A stretch of DNA of 64,000 nucleotides from an uncultured Gemmataceae bacterium (GTDB lineage Bacteria; Planctomycetota; Planctomycetia; Gemmatales; Gemmataceae): assembly GCA_937923405.1 (NCBI GenBank), contig CALDUY010000024.1, positions 39,697 to 103,696 on the forward strand, read 5' to 3'. The notes under the pieces are model-generated. The model made no database searches, had not been told where the DNA came from, and saw nothing but the letters and a program-made list of their open reading frames with translations. The translations under genes and the position numbers were made by a program. Below are positions 19,001 through 26,090 of this stretch, piece by piece (the stretch's first letter is position 1; each line of letters begins with the position of its first letter).

Positions 19001-20467
19001 CAGTTCGACACGGGAACCCGTGTCCGCGTGTCGGCCAGCGGAGGGGGCTTGATGGCCGGTACGGACTACTTCGTTCGGAAGACCGGATCGGGCAATAGCT
19101 TCTACACCTCGTTGGCCAACGCTCAGAAAGATACCAACCGCGTCGACCTCACTGACGCCATCACGGCAACCGTGACTGCCGCCTTCACTTTCGCCCCGCC
19201 TACTACGATTACCGTCAAGACCAACCCGGCGATCGCTGATAGCGACGGCGACAACGTCTCCGACGGCGTCGAGCGACGGCTGGGGGGCAACCCGACTGAT
19301 CCCTCAGACCGCGATCTCTTTGTCGATGATGACGGAGATGGGCTGACCAACATCGAGGAGATCTTCGGCTGGGAAGTGACTTATTATCTCGTCAGCACGA
19401 CCCCACTGACTCAGGGGACGGCAGTCACCATTCGCGTTACGTCCGACCCACGCAAGGCGGACACTGACGGTGACGGAATTCCCGATGGCGAGGAGTGGTT
19501 GCGGCGACTCAACCCCAGGAGTGTCGACACCGACGGCGATGGCTTGACTGACTTTCAGGAAGTCCGCGGCTTTGTCTGCCGCGACCTTGGCATCATCTTC
19601 ACTAATCCGCTTGACACCGACACTGACAACGACATGCGATCCGACGGTGACGAAGCCGAATTGGTGGATATCGAGTCGAAGCGCTGGATCGTTCGCCCCG
19701 TGGGCAAAACGCCCTATCGCGTATACAGCGACCCGCTCCAAGCCGACGCCGACTTCGACGGCTTGGTCGATGGCGAGGAGTTCAACTGGAATGGTGGTCT
19801 ATATCGTACCGATCCGAACAAATCCAACACCGACAGGGATAGTCGCAGCGATGGCGAGGAATGGCTGTTGAATCTCAATCCGTTGGTGGAAGACTTCCTG
19901 GTCACGGTGATCTATCGCAGCTTCCTGGTACAGGTGGACGGCGACGGTGGTACCGACACTGGCGACTTCAGCTTTGAGTTCAACGTCCGACTCCCCTCGA
20001 ACAGTTCCACAACAGGCTTGGCCAATCCCACTATTGTCGTCAGTTCGGGTCTGGTCGGCAGTGCCATGCCTGTTGCGACCAGCAACACTCAGAGTCTCGT
20101 GTATAATGTACAGCGCCAAGCCATGCAGCTTGGCGATAACACGTTGCTCAACCTGGCAGACTGGGTGTCGTTCGATACTCGCTCCATTGCTTTCAGCCTG
20201 ACGAAGAAACAACGGTTCTCCGTCGAGGGGGTCATTGATGAGTTGGATGCTGGCACTAACAAGATCACCGTCAAATTCGGTGGTCTCGAAGGACTCAGGG
20301 CCATCAGAGATGGGGGCGAAAAAATTCGCACAGTCTTCAATGGTTCGAGTCTGGAGCTGGGATCCATCATCGATTTGACGTTTGCCTTCGACGGTCCTGA
20401 CAACACCGGCAACTTGGACGGATTTGGCATCAAGGGCGAGGTCCGAGCGATGATCCTCGTTAGCTGA
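16082..20467 (+). CDS. Giant secreted TSP3-repeat protein with a protective-antigen-like (binary toxin B) region
   Basis: 1461 aa. Residues 32-39 (LENRIVPA) resemble the planctomycetal N-terminal LEPR-type motif of exported proteins. Two Ig-like SbsA-type domains follow (about 70-275), then five calcium-binding DTDGDGLPD-type repeats (286-415). Residues about 426-745 are Ser/Thr/Asn-rich and beta-patterned and resemble domains 2-3 of Bacillus anthracis protective antigen: amphipathic loop, GARMSVTVFLKNASTLAYNI, PFIFSSDTI, then TLRDALEAIG. About thirteen more TSP3 repeats run to residue 1275, interrupted by an inserted domain (950-1045), and a beta-rich C-terminal domain follows. No signal peptide of standard form and no C-terminal anchor are visible. 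The family likeness is from my memory of PA, unaligned by software. Pore formation is inference; an adhesive or structural surface role is an alternative. Confidence 0.75.
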   Translation: MSISSWFNWLQGKRSESRRKPRRCFVPVLDHLENRIVPALSAQSLPPLVAVSSSTTATASGLLSAGIEAKGPTLLNVTPMSETSLLLKFSTKLRKNTVHRTAFVIPGLKVAKAQLLGNERNILLTTSPLKDRMYTVQLNNLLAQNGALVSAQRANATVNGTPFVSVANPIPPRVVGAVSTSNTTILVSFSKPVTASALDVRNYSIRQTTFNPEIGFVRITGAAFVDKGQRTVLLTTLSQNDLAYSLHVVNVRDLAGNALAPPIGFFSGSIDFTSAFFNGIAPPAGMSIDTDGDGLPDNVEQRGWIVTIKLLDGIRISRGVSSDPLSPDTDNDGLDDRLEKTLSFDPRSIDTDFDGLTDYQEYNEIFSDGTSQDTDGDGLDDAAEFNFFRTSVVHADTDGDQLPDSEEILLANRNPRVADLPTPAIEIGDLNLQLDVRFTETTTSGSNVVENRTVNSQLTQSARKEYSNTNSNTQEAFFKLAAGYQFENTVKFGTDSVGGGVKNSFSVNAETGWTGSWTSSYTNSSVAETQEQYAESLSTNAEISQGTSVQRDVVGARMSVTVFLKNASTLAYNIKNMQVTAFLQDPQNPGRLTPLATLLPEQAPAEGFNLGPLVPERGPFIFSSDTIFTSQVERLMCNPTGVVFKIANFDITDELGRNFAFTSKDIFDRTGSLVIDFGGFDSDGDGQGDLTEIYRIATDGGRVIDTNGDSIIDAQDRRVILDASGKQVGITLRDALEAIGLKHYNESENPTSSLSREEIRSSYSTFIDNDGLEQIARIRDVGAEVGVRKAWVVLTPTGIDPTKGLDNTILTTASDIKIAYVQDLDGDLVPANVEALFGTSDLFKDTDGDGLDDRFETLIGWDVDLGPLGRRHVFSRGNLADSDGDGLSDAEEAPGNLVRDSNGLIIQATRSGPTDHVTDPLNRDTDSDGVSDFEEINGYNVILRNSLVPDFTVGKQPSTTSILFDVLFFPNFEQFDTGTRVRVSASGGGLMAGTDYFVRKTGSGNSFYTSLANAQKDTNRVDLTDAITATVTAAFTFAPPTTITVKTNPAIADSDGDNVSDGVERRLGGNPTDPSDRDLFVDDDGDGLTNIEEIFGWEVTYYLVSTTPLTQGTAVTIRVTSDPRKADTDGDGIPDGEEWLRRLNPRSVDTDGDGLTDFQEVRGFVCRDLGIIFTNPLDTDTDNDMRSDGDEAELVDIESKRWIVRPVGKTPYRVYSDPLQADADFDGLVDGEEFNWNGGLYRTDPNKSNTDRDSRSDGEEWLLNLNPLVEDFLVTVIYRSFLVQVDGDGGTDTGDFSFEFNVRLPSNSSTTGLANPTIVVSSGLVGSAMPVATSNTQSLVYNVQRQAMQLGDNTLLNLADWVSFDTRSIAFSLTKKQRFSVEGVIDELDAGTNKITVKFGGLEGLRAIRDGGEKIRTVFNGSSLELGSIIDLTFAFDGPDNTGNLDGFGIKGEVRAMILVS

Positions 20468-20492
20468 CACTGGTCGACATGAACTATGCGAG

Positions 20493-20531
20493 AGCGGTTC
20501 CCCGACGGACAACCGGAAGGAAACCGCTTTT
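20493..20531 (+). terminator. Intrinsic terminator after the giant secreted protein gene
   Basis: AGCGGTT (20493-20499) pairs with AACCGCT (20522-20528), extended by CC/GG with a one-base bulge, and runs directly into TTTT. It lies 26 bp after the stop codon, so the next gene is likely transcribed separately. Confidence 0.7.
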
Positions 20532-20907
20532 AATTGCTATCGCTGCAATTATCGCAAGGTTCTGTAGATTTGAATTGAATTAGTCACTGTTTATCGACTA
20601 TTGACTGACATATGGTCAATAGTTATTTCTTTTTTCAAATTGTTTATCCAATCCTGACAAACCGAGATTAGCACACACTATTACTATCTCAATAATCGGG
20701 AAACATACTATCTCATAATCGGAATGCGAAATTAGACAAATCTTGTATATATCTGCTCTATCGCCCGTCGGCGGAGCTGGACTACCCACTCCGTGGCCGT
20801 GTTGCTGGGGATAGTCGACGATCTCCCGGTTTCAAGACATACTCTGAGTGACAGAGGCACTCTAGGAAGTGCCTTCAGAAAAGAGGATGTTTTGTTCTGA
20901 GGAGGGC
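20532..20907 (+). other. AT-rich intergenic region
   Basis: 376 bp, strongly AT-rich around 20570-20740, presumably containing the promoter of the next gene. I could not choose one promoter among several AT-rich candidates and see no gene. Confidence 0.4.
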
Positions 20908-22164
20908 ATGAAAATGTCGCGATTGATGTGGTGTGCGCTGGTGGGATTGGTAGGTGTTGGGCCAGCTGTGGCTGCTCCACCAGTGGCTGCAAGGTATTTG
21001 TACGAAGGCAAACTGTCAGACGGGGAGAAAGCTCTACTGCTTCATCTGCAAGCCGGACCAGCTGACGATCAGGTACGCTTTGAACTTGGGGTTATCCAGT
21101 TCCTTCGAGGATTCGAGAAATTGGGTGCGAATCTGTACAAATATGGACTTCGTACCAATACCTTCCATCCAGGAATGCCGCGCGAATTGCAACGGCTGCT
21201 GCCGCAGAACGACAAACCAGAAAAGCTCAATTACCCCGCTTTCCGCAAAATGATTCAGGAGGTAGTTGATTCGTTCGACACGGCGGCAAAGACTCTAGGG
21301 GAAATTAAAGACGATAAGGTCAAGCTGCCTCTGGAGGTGGCAAAGATAAAAATCGACTTTTGGGGCAAAGGAGAGCCGATCTCCGCAGGGCTGCTGTTTC
21401 GGCAGTTTGAGTTGACAGAGGAAGCCAAGGCAGCGGAAAAGTTGGTGGTCGGCTTCGACCGAGGTGATGTAGCTTGGCTAAAAGGCTACTGCCACATCCT
21501 GGCTGGTGTCGGAGAAATGCTCCAGGCCCTTGACGCCCAGCAAGCTTTCGAGGCTTCCGCCCACCGCTTCTTCATGAATCCGGACACGCCTTATGATTTT
21601 CTACTCGAGGATTATAAAGACGTAGATGTTCGTGCTTTCGGTCCGCTCGATTTTCCCGTCATCGCCGACGCCGTCCAATTCGTTTATCATCTGTTTAATC
21701 TGCCTATCAGCGAACCGGCTCGGTTCAAAAAAGCGCTGGCGCATTTTGAGGCGGCAGTGGAACAGGGTGAAGCGATGTGGACTTACATCCTGGCCGAGAA
21801 GGACGACGATAACGAGTGGATCCCTAATCCTCGCCAAACAGGAGTGCTAAAGATCGAAGTCACGAACGAGATGGTCAAATCGTGGCGCGGTGTGGTACTA
21901 ATCGAAGCGAAGGAGATTCTCGCCGGCAAGAAGTTGGTGCCGTTCTGGCGGGGCAAGCCGGGCGCGCGAGGGTTGAATCTGCGGAAGGCCTTTCTCAATC
22001 CGCCAAGTCGGCTAGACATTCCGCGCTGGGTGCAGGGGACCGCTGCTATGCCCTATCTGGAGAAGGGGGACATTACAAAGTTGGCTGATCCGCGTGAAAT
22101 CGAGAACATCAGTCGGATCTTCGGCGGACAGAACTTTTTCGGCTTTGCCTTGTGGTTCAACTAA
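20908..22164 (+). CDS. Exported protein of unknown function
   Basis: 418 aa from the ATG at 20908, chosen because GAGGAGGG lies just upstream; an earlier GTG (20869) is in frame. Signal peptide about residues 1-23 (WCALVGLVGVGPAVAAPP). The mature protein is mostly alpha-helical in pattern, with ARYLYEGKLSDGEKALLLHLQAGPAD-like N-terminal helices that resemble a TPR-type fold (LxxGxxxxALxxL), but no repeats are clear enough to name. Late segments such as FLNPPSRLDIPRWVQGTAA look conserved. I do not recognise the family. Codon use matches its neighbours. Confidence 0.7.
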   Translation: MKMSRLMWCALVGLVGVGPAVAAPPVAARYLYEGKLSDGEKALLLHLQAGPADDQVRFELGVIQFLRGFEKLGANLYKYGLRTNTFHPGMPRELQRLLPQNDKPEKLNYPAFRKMIQEVVDSFDTAAKTLGEIKDDKVKLPLEVAKIKIDFWGKGEPISAGLLFRQFELTEEAKAAEKLVVGFDRGDVAWLKGYCHILAGVGEMLQALDAQQAFEASAHRFFMNPDTPYDFLLEDYKDVDVRAFGPLDFPVIADAVQFVYHLFNLPISEPARFKKALAHFEAAVEQGEAMWTYILAEKDDDNEWIPNPRQTGVLKIEVTNEMVKSWRGVVLIEAKEILAGKKLVPFWRGKPGARGLNLRKAFLNPPSRLDIPRWVQGTAAMPYLEKGDITKLADPREIENISRIFGGQNFFGFALWFN

Positions 22165-22216
22165 TTAAGATCTAAAAACTAGCTTTTTTGTGGTTTGTTC
22201 AGGCGATTCTCTGTCG

Positions 22217-22261
22217 GTGCGTCTACCTCAAATGGTCATACCACCAGTTGAATAGACGCAC
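22217..22261 (+). other. Stem-loop in the region upstream of the lumazine synthase gene
   Basis: GTGCGTCTA (22217-22225) and TAGACGCAC (22253-22261) form a perfect 9-bp stem, with a small inner stem TGGT/ACCA. A second hairpin CACTCC-GGAAAA-GGAGTG lies at about 22290-22308. No T-run follows either, so they are not obvious terminators. They do not match the FMN riboswitch pattern I know. Confidence 0.45.
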
Positions 22262-22416
22262 TGGCAGCGGAACCTAACCGAGTAAAAGCCACTCCGGAAA
22301 AGGAGTGCCTAGTAAACTTGCTTCACTGTTTTGCTCGAAATGTCTATCAGAAACAGTAGCGAGCAATAGCCTCAATCCTGAATTTCTGAGATCCTTGTTT
22401 AGTGGAGCTAAACTAC

Positions 22417-22857
22417 ATGGCTGAACGATCTTTCCGAATTGCAATTCTGGCAGCGGATTTCAACCAATCGATTGTCCAACCAATGATCGACGCCGCGACA
22501 GCCGAGTTGCAACGTGCTGGTGCCCAGATTCTGCAGTTAGTTCGTGTGACTGGCTGTTATGAATCGCCATTAATCGCCGACGCGCTTCTTCGCGTTCCCT
22601 CGATCGATGCCCTCGTTGTGCTGGGCTACATCGAACGCGGTGAGACACAGCACGGTGAAGTCATGGGCCATGTGGTGCATCGATCGTTAGTCGAACTACA
22701 GTTACAGCATCGCAAACCGGTAGGGATCGGCATTATTGGTCCAGGAGCAACGATTGAACAAGCGGAAGTCCGCAAGATATCCTCAGCTACCTCAGCGGTA
22801 CGTGCAGTGTTGACGAACCTGCAACACTTAAGGATGCTGAAAGAACAAAAGTTCTAA
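22417..22857 (+). CDS. ribH: 6,7-dimethyl-8-ribityllumazine synthase-like protein
   Basis: Lumazine synthase catalyses the penultimate step of riboflavin synthesis. 146 aa from ATG 22417 (GGAG about ten bases upstream; a GTG at 22402 is the alternative). Visible family landmarks: ADFNQSIV (binding loop), TGCYESP in the place of the usual PGxxEIP, GYIERGETQHGEV with the RGxTxH containing the catalytic histidine, and GPGATIEQAEVR. The catalytic motif is kept, but several usual positions differ, so this is a divergent member. It is followed 41 bp later by mnmG. Confidence 0.78.
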   Translation: MAERSFRIAILAADFNQSIVQPMIDAATAELQRAGAQILQLVRVTGCYESPLIADALLRVPSIDALVVLGYIERGETQHGEVMGHVVHRSLVELQLQHRKPVGIGIIGPGATIEQAEVRKISSATSAVRAVLTNLQHLRMLKEQKF

Positions 22858-22898
22858 GAATTCAACGTAACAAAAATTCTAAGGATTGAACTTTTGGA

Positions 22899-24746
22899 AT
22901 GCACTGCATGTCACGCTTGACTTTTGAATATGACGTAGCGGTTGTTGGGGCCGGGCATGCCGGCGTTGAAGCGGCTCTCGCTGCCGCACGCATGGGACGC
23001 AAAACTGTGTTGTTGACTATGAACGCCGACACCGTTGCTCAGATGAGCTGCAACCCGGCCATCGGCGGGGTAGCCAAGGGGCAGATCGTTCGTGAGATCG
23101 ATGCACTAGGCGGTCAGATGGGGAAGTGTATTGATGCGACCGGCATTCAATTCCGCATGCTCAATCGTACCAAAGGGCCGGCAATGCACTCCCCTCGCGC
23201 CCAGGCCGACAAGAAACAGTATCAATTTTTGATGAAATGGATCGTCGAACAGACGCCAAACCTCACTTTACGTCAGGAACTGATCGAAGGATTGTTAATC
23301 GAGGAGATTACGAAAGAAACGGAGTTGGGCCAACGTCGGCGCGTGGTTGGAGTCGTGGCTCGTGGAGAGACGGTCTACCGCGCCAAGGCCGTAGTGCTGA
23401 CCACCGGCACCTTCCTCAAGGCGATCATGCACACCGGAGAGGCAAAGACAGCTGGCGGTCGAGCCGGGGATAACAGCGCCGAATCGCTCAGCGACAGTCT
23501 CACCGCTTGCGGGTTTGAATTGGCCCGGTTCAAAACTGGTACTCCTTGTAGGCTCAATGGTCGCACCATCGACTTCGGCAAATGTGAGCCGCAACCTGGC
23601 GATGACCAACCGCAACCCTTCAGTTTCAGCACAGCGCGGATCGAAACTCCCCAGATGCTATGCCACATTACCTATACTTCGCCGGAGGTTCACGATCTGA
23701 TTCGCAACAACCTTCACCGGGCACCTATGTACTCCGGTCAGATTTCTAGTCGTGGGCCACGTTACTGCCCCTCAATCGAGGATAAGGTGGTGCGATTTGC
23801 CGATAAGGAGCGGCACCAAATCTTTCTGGAGCCGGAGGGCCGCAACACGTTGGAGTATTACTGTAACGGCATTAGTACGAGCCTGCCCAAAGACGTTCAG
23901 CAGGCCATGCTGCAACGAATTCCTGGTTTGCAACGGGCTGAAGTGCTGCGCTGGGGCTACGCAGTGGAGTATGACTACGCACCGCCGACTCAGCTATTTC
24001 CTAGTCTGCAGACGAAACAGGTAAGCGGGCTATATTTCGCTGGTCAGATCAATGGAACAACAGGTTACGAAGAGGCAGCGGCGCAAGGACTGATGGCAGG
24101 CATCAACGCGGCATTGGAGGGAAGCGGGGAAAAGCCCTTGATCCTAGATCGGTCTCAAGCGTATATCGGAGTCCTCCTCGATGACCTGGTTACCCGGGGC
24201 GTCGATGAGCCGTATCGCATGTTCACCAGTCGGGCCGAATACCGACTGCTGTTGCGACACGATAACGCGGACCGTCGTCTGACGCCGCTGGGCCGTCGGA
24301 TTGGTCTAGTCAATGACGACGATTGGTCCCGGTTGCAGGCCAAAGAGCGGGAGATAGCCCGACTTACGGAGTATCTTCGGACACACCGTCATCAGGGCGA
24401 TACGCTGGAAACTTGGCTGCGACGAACCGAAGTAACCTGGGAGCAACTCGAATCCCTGCATCCCGAGTTGCGCGGTTTAGGCACCCCTGGTCCGGCCCGG
24501 GATCAGGTGATCTTGGAGGCGAAGTATGCAGGCTACGTCGGACGTCAGGCAGCTCAGGTGGAACGCTTCCACCAACTGGAGTCGCGACCGATCCCCAGTC
24601 ATTTCGACTACTTTGCTGTACCGCAGCTTCGACACGAAGCCAAAGAGAAACTCTCGCGTGTTCGCCCAGCAACTCTGGGCCAGGCCAGCCGTATCAGTGG
24701 CATTAACCCAGCGGACCTGGCAGTTTTGGTGATCTATCTGGACTAG
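22899..24746 (+). CDS. mnmG: MnmG (GidA), tRNA uridine 5-carboxymethylaminomethyl modification enzyme
   Basis: FAD-dependent enzyme that with MnmE modifies the wobble uridine of certain tRNAs. 615 aa, the usual MnmG length. FAD-binding motif [18 protein letters not shown] near the N-terminus; [20 protein letters not shown], the conserved MnmG signature; [10 protein letters not shown]; and the late [17 protein letters not shown] and ISRAEYR-type region ([18 protein letters not shown]). The start is either ATG 22899 or ATG 22908 (MSRLTFEYD). MnmE is not in the window. Confidence 0.96.
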   Translation: MHCMSRLTFEYDVAVVGAGHAGVEAALAAARMGRKTVLLTMNADTVAQMSCNPAIGGVAKGQIVREIDALGGQMGKCIDATGIQFRMLNRTKGPAMHSPRAQADKKQYQFLMKWIVEQTPNLTLRQELIEGLLIEEITKETELGQRRRVVGVVARGETVYRAKAVVLTTGTFLKAIMHTGEAKTAGGRAGDNSAESLSDSLTACGFELARFKTGTPCRLNGRTIDFGKCEPQPGDDQPQPFSFSTARIETPQMLCHITYTSPEVHDLIRNNLHRAPMYSGQISSRGPRYCPSIEDKVVRFADKERHQIFLEPEGRNTLEYYCNGISTSLPKDVQQAMLQRIPGLQRAEVLRWGYAVEYDYAPPTQLFPSLQTKQVSGLYFAGQINGTTGYEEAAAQGLMAGINAALEGSGEKPLILDRSQAYIGVLLDDLVTRGVDEPYRMFTSRAEYRLLLRHDNADRRLTPLGRRIGLVNDDDWSRLQAKEREIARLTEYLRTHRHQGDTLETWLRRTEVTWEQLESLHPELRGLGTPGPARDQVILEAKYAGYVGRQAAQVERFHQLESRPIPSHFDYFAVPQLRHEAKEKLSRVRPATLGQASRISGINPADLAVLVIYLD

Positions 24747-24864
24747 CTGGATTTCAGTTGATATCTGGAGATAGCTAAATTAGGTAGGTCGGGAAGGACG
24801 ATAAGAGAAACAAACCCCACCGAGATCAACTCGATGAGGTACTCTAGGTAATTTGGCACTTTGG

Positions 24865-24923
24865 CGCAACAATCTCAGACTAGTGAACTTTACACGAATC
24901 GGCAAGAAAATGTGATTGTTGCG
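24865..24923 (+). repeat. 10-bp inverted repeat upstream of a consensus promoter
   Basis: CGCAACAATC (24865-24874) is perfectly inverted as GATTGTTGCG (24914-24923), with a 39-bp centre. A smaller palindrome GTACT-GATA-AGTAC lies about 24934-24947. The spacing to the promoter at 24977 would suit regulator binding, or it could be an RNA stem from readthrough of mnmG. Confidence 0.4.
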
Positions 24924-24976
24924 AGGAAGTGGTGTACTGATAAGTACTTAGAGCAAGACAGGAGAGAGAGATCGAG

Positions 24977-25004
24977 TTGACACGGTTTACAAGTTGGCTA
25001 TAAT
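24977..25004 (+). promoter_or_regulatory. Perfect consensus sigma70-type promoter
   Basis: TTGACA (24977-24982), 16-bp spacer, TATAAT (24999-25004). Both hexamers are exact. Start of transcription is expected near 25011. It drives the structured leader described next and probably the regulator gene at 25366. Confidence 0.8.
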
Positions 25005-25009
25005 CGCGA

Positions 25010-25360
25010 CTGTGTGAAAGCCTGGCAATCCCCCTCACGCCCTGAGAACGCAGCAAGAAAAAATGATGGAGGGAACCGACCTCGGCTCCTTCTGCTCGAC
25101 GGGTTCAGGGCCAGTCTTCCGCATTCTTACCCGCTAACTCGAAGCCGAGTTGCCCGGCGTGGTTCGGGATGCGCACAGATTGCGTTAGGAGGGGTTCTGG
25201 TGCAGACACCATTTGAGAGACATCGGCGACCTGGCGGTTGGTTAAAGCTAGGACGCCCATCACGGATGGGCATAGGCATTCACGGAAGACCCTGGTATGA
25301 CGGCGACCCACGGACGGGTCGCTGGAAGACCCCTACTCGTGCGACGGGCTGAGCGCCCGT
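25010..25360 (+). ncRNA. Candidate structured leader RNA or small RNA
   Basis: About 350 nt between a perfect promoter and the regulator gene. It contains several good stems: GCCCATC-ACG-GATGGGC (about 25255-25271), GCGACCC-ACGGAC-GGGTCGC (about 25303-25323), and ACGGGC-TGAGC-GCCCGT (about 25338-25355), plus CCGA-CC-TCGG near 25078. The last stem ends close to the ribosome site of the downstream gene. A GTG-started 112-codon frame (25014-25352) is Arg/Pro-rich and unlike a real protein. It is not RNase P, tmRNA, SRP or a riboswitch class I can recognise. It could be a regulatory leader or an independent RNA. Confidence 0.4.
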
Positions 25361-25365
25361 AAGGG

Positions 25366-25962
25366 ATGGATGAACGCATGAAAACCGTGTTCACGACCGG
25401 TGAGGCGGCTAAGATCTGTAAGGTCAGCCAGCAAACCATCATTCGGTGCTTTGACAATGGGCAGCTGAAAGGTTTCCGCGTGCCCGGGTCTCGCTTTCGG
25501 AGAATCCCGCGCGAGGCCCTCTACAAGTTCATGAAAGACAACAGTATTCCCACTGATGCCCTGGAAAGTGGCAAACGGAAAGTCTTACTCGTCGATGACG
25601 ATGCCGACTTAGTCAGCTTGATGAGCAAGGTGCTTGACGAGGACGGACGCTTCGAAGTCCGCATTGCCTCGAACGGTTTCGACGCAGGCATGATGGTCAA
25701 GGATTATCGTCCGGACATCATCGTACTGGATGTGATGTTGCCCGACATCAATGGCAAAGAAGTCTGCCAGCGAGTTCGTCAGGATCCCAGCTTGGAAGAC
25801 GTGCGTATCTTGTGCATCTCCGGTATGGTCGAAGAAGACCGTATCCAAGAGTTGCGCATTGCTGGTGCCGACGACTTCATGCACAAGCCGTTCGACATCG
25901 AAGCCTTGATCGATCGCATGTGTGCGATGCTCGAGATCGAGCCGGCGACGACCACGGCGTAA
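25366..25962 (+). CDS. HTH-REC regulator: excisionase-type DNA-binding domain fused to a receiver domain
   Basis: 198 aa. Residues about 8-58 (VFTTGEAAKICKVSQQTIIRCFDNG...VPGSRFRRIP) form a MerR/excisionase-type helix-turn-helix. Residues about 68-190 form a receiver domain: VDDDAD acidic pocket, phospho-acceptor Asp122 in VLDVMLPD, CISGM and MHKPF with the conserved Lys. The DNA-binding part precedes the receiver, the reverse of the common OmpR order. AAGGG overlaps the end of the leader RNA just ahead of the start; ATG 25366 or ATG 25378 are both possible. A histidine kinase gene follows, so they are probably a pair. Confidence 0.87.
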   Translation: MDERMKTVFTTGEAAKICKVSQQTIIRCFDNGQLKGFRVPGSRFRRIPREALYKFMKDNSIPTDALESGKRKVLLVDDDADLVSLMSKVLDEDGRFEVRIASNGFDAGMMVKDYRPDIIVLDVMLPDINGKEVCQRVRQDPSLEDVRILCISGMVEEDRIQELRIAGADDFMHKPFDIEALIDRMCAMLEIEPATTTA

Positions 25963-25983
25963 CTCAGGTAAGGATGACGGATC

Positions 25984-26065
25984 AAGGATGAAGGATGAAT
26001 TTTGAGGGTGAAGGGAAGGTACGAGTATCGCCGCTCCAACCCTGAATCCTCCCTCCTTCATCCTT
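25984..26065 (+). repeat. Heptamer tandem and inverted repeat between regulator and kinase
   Basis: AAGGATGAAGGA (25984-25995), part of a short run of AGGATGA-like heptamers, is exactly inverted as TCCTTCATCCTT (26054-26065). The loop is 58 nt and no T-run follows. Such ATGAAGGATGA-type repeats are typical intergenic filler; a pause or mRNA processing signal is possible. Confidence 0.5.
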
Positions 26066-26090
26066 TCTGACCACGGAAGGAGCCGTTGCC

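Noticed and set aside
22165..22416. FMN riboswitch before the lumazine synthase gene
   Set aside because: Hairpins are present but the conserved FMN element bases are not.
25010..25360. RNase P RNA, tmRNA, SRP RNA or a known riboswitch
   Set aside because: Lacks GAGGAAAGTC, the tRNA-like end of tmRNA, the SRP GGAAG loop, and known riboswitch cores.
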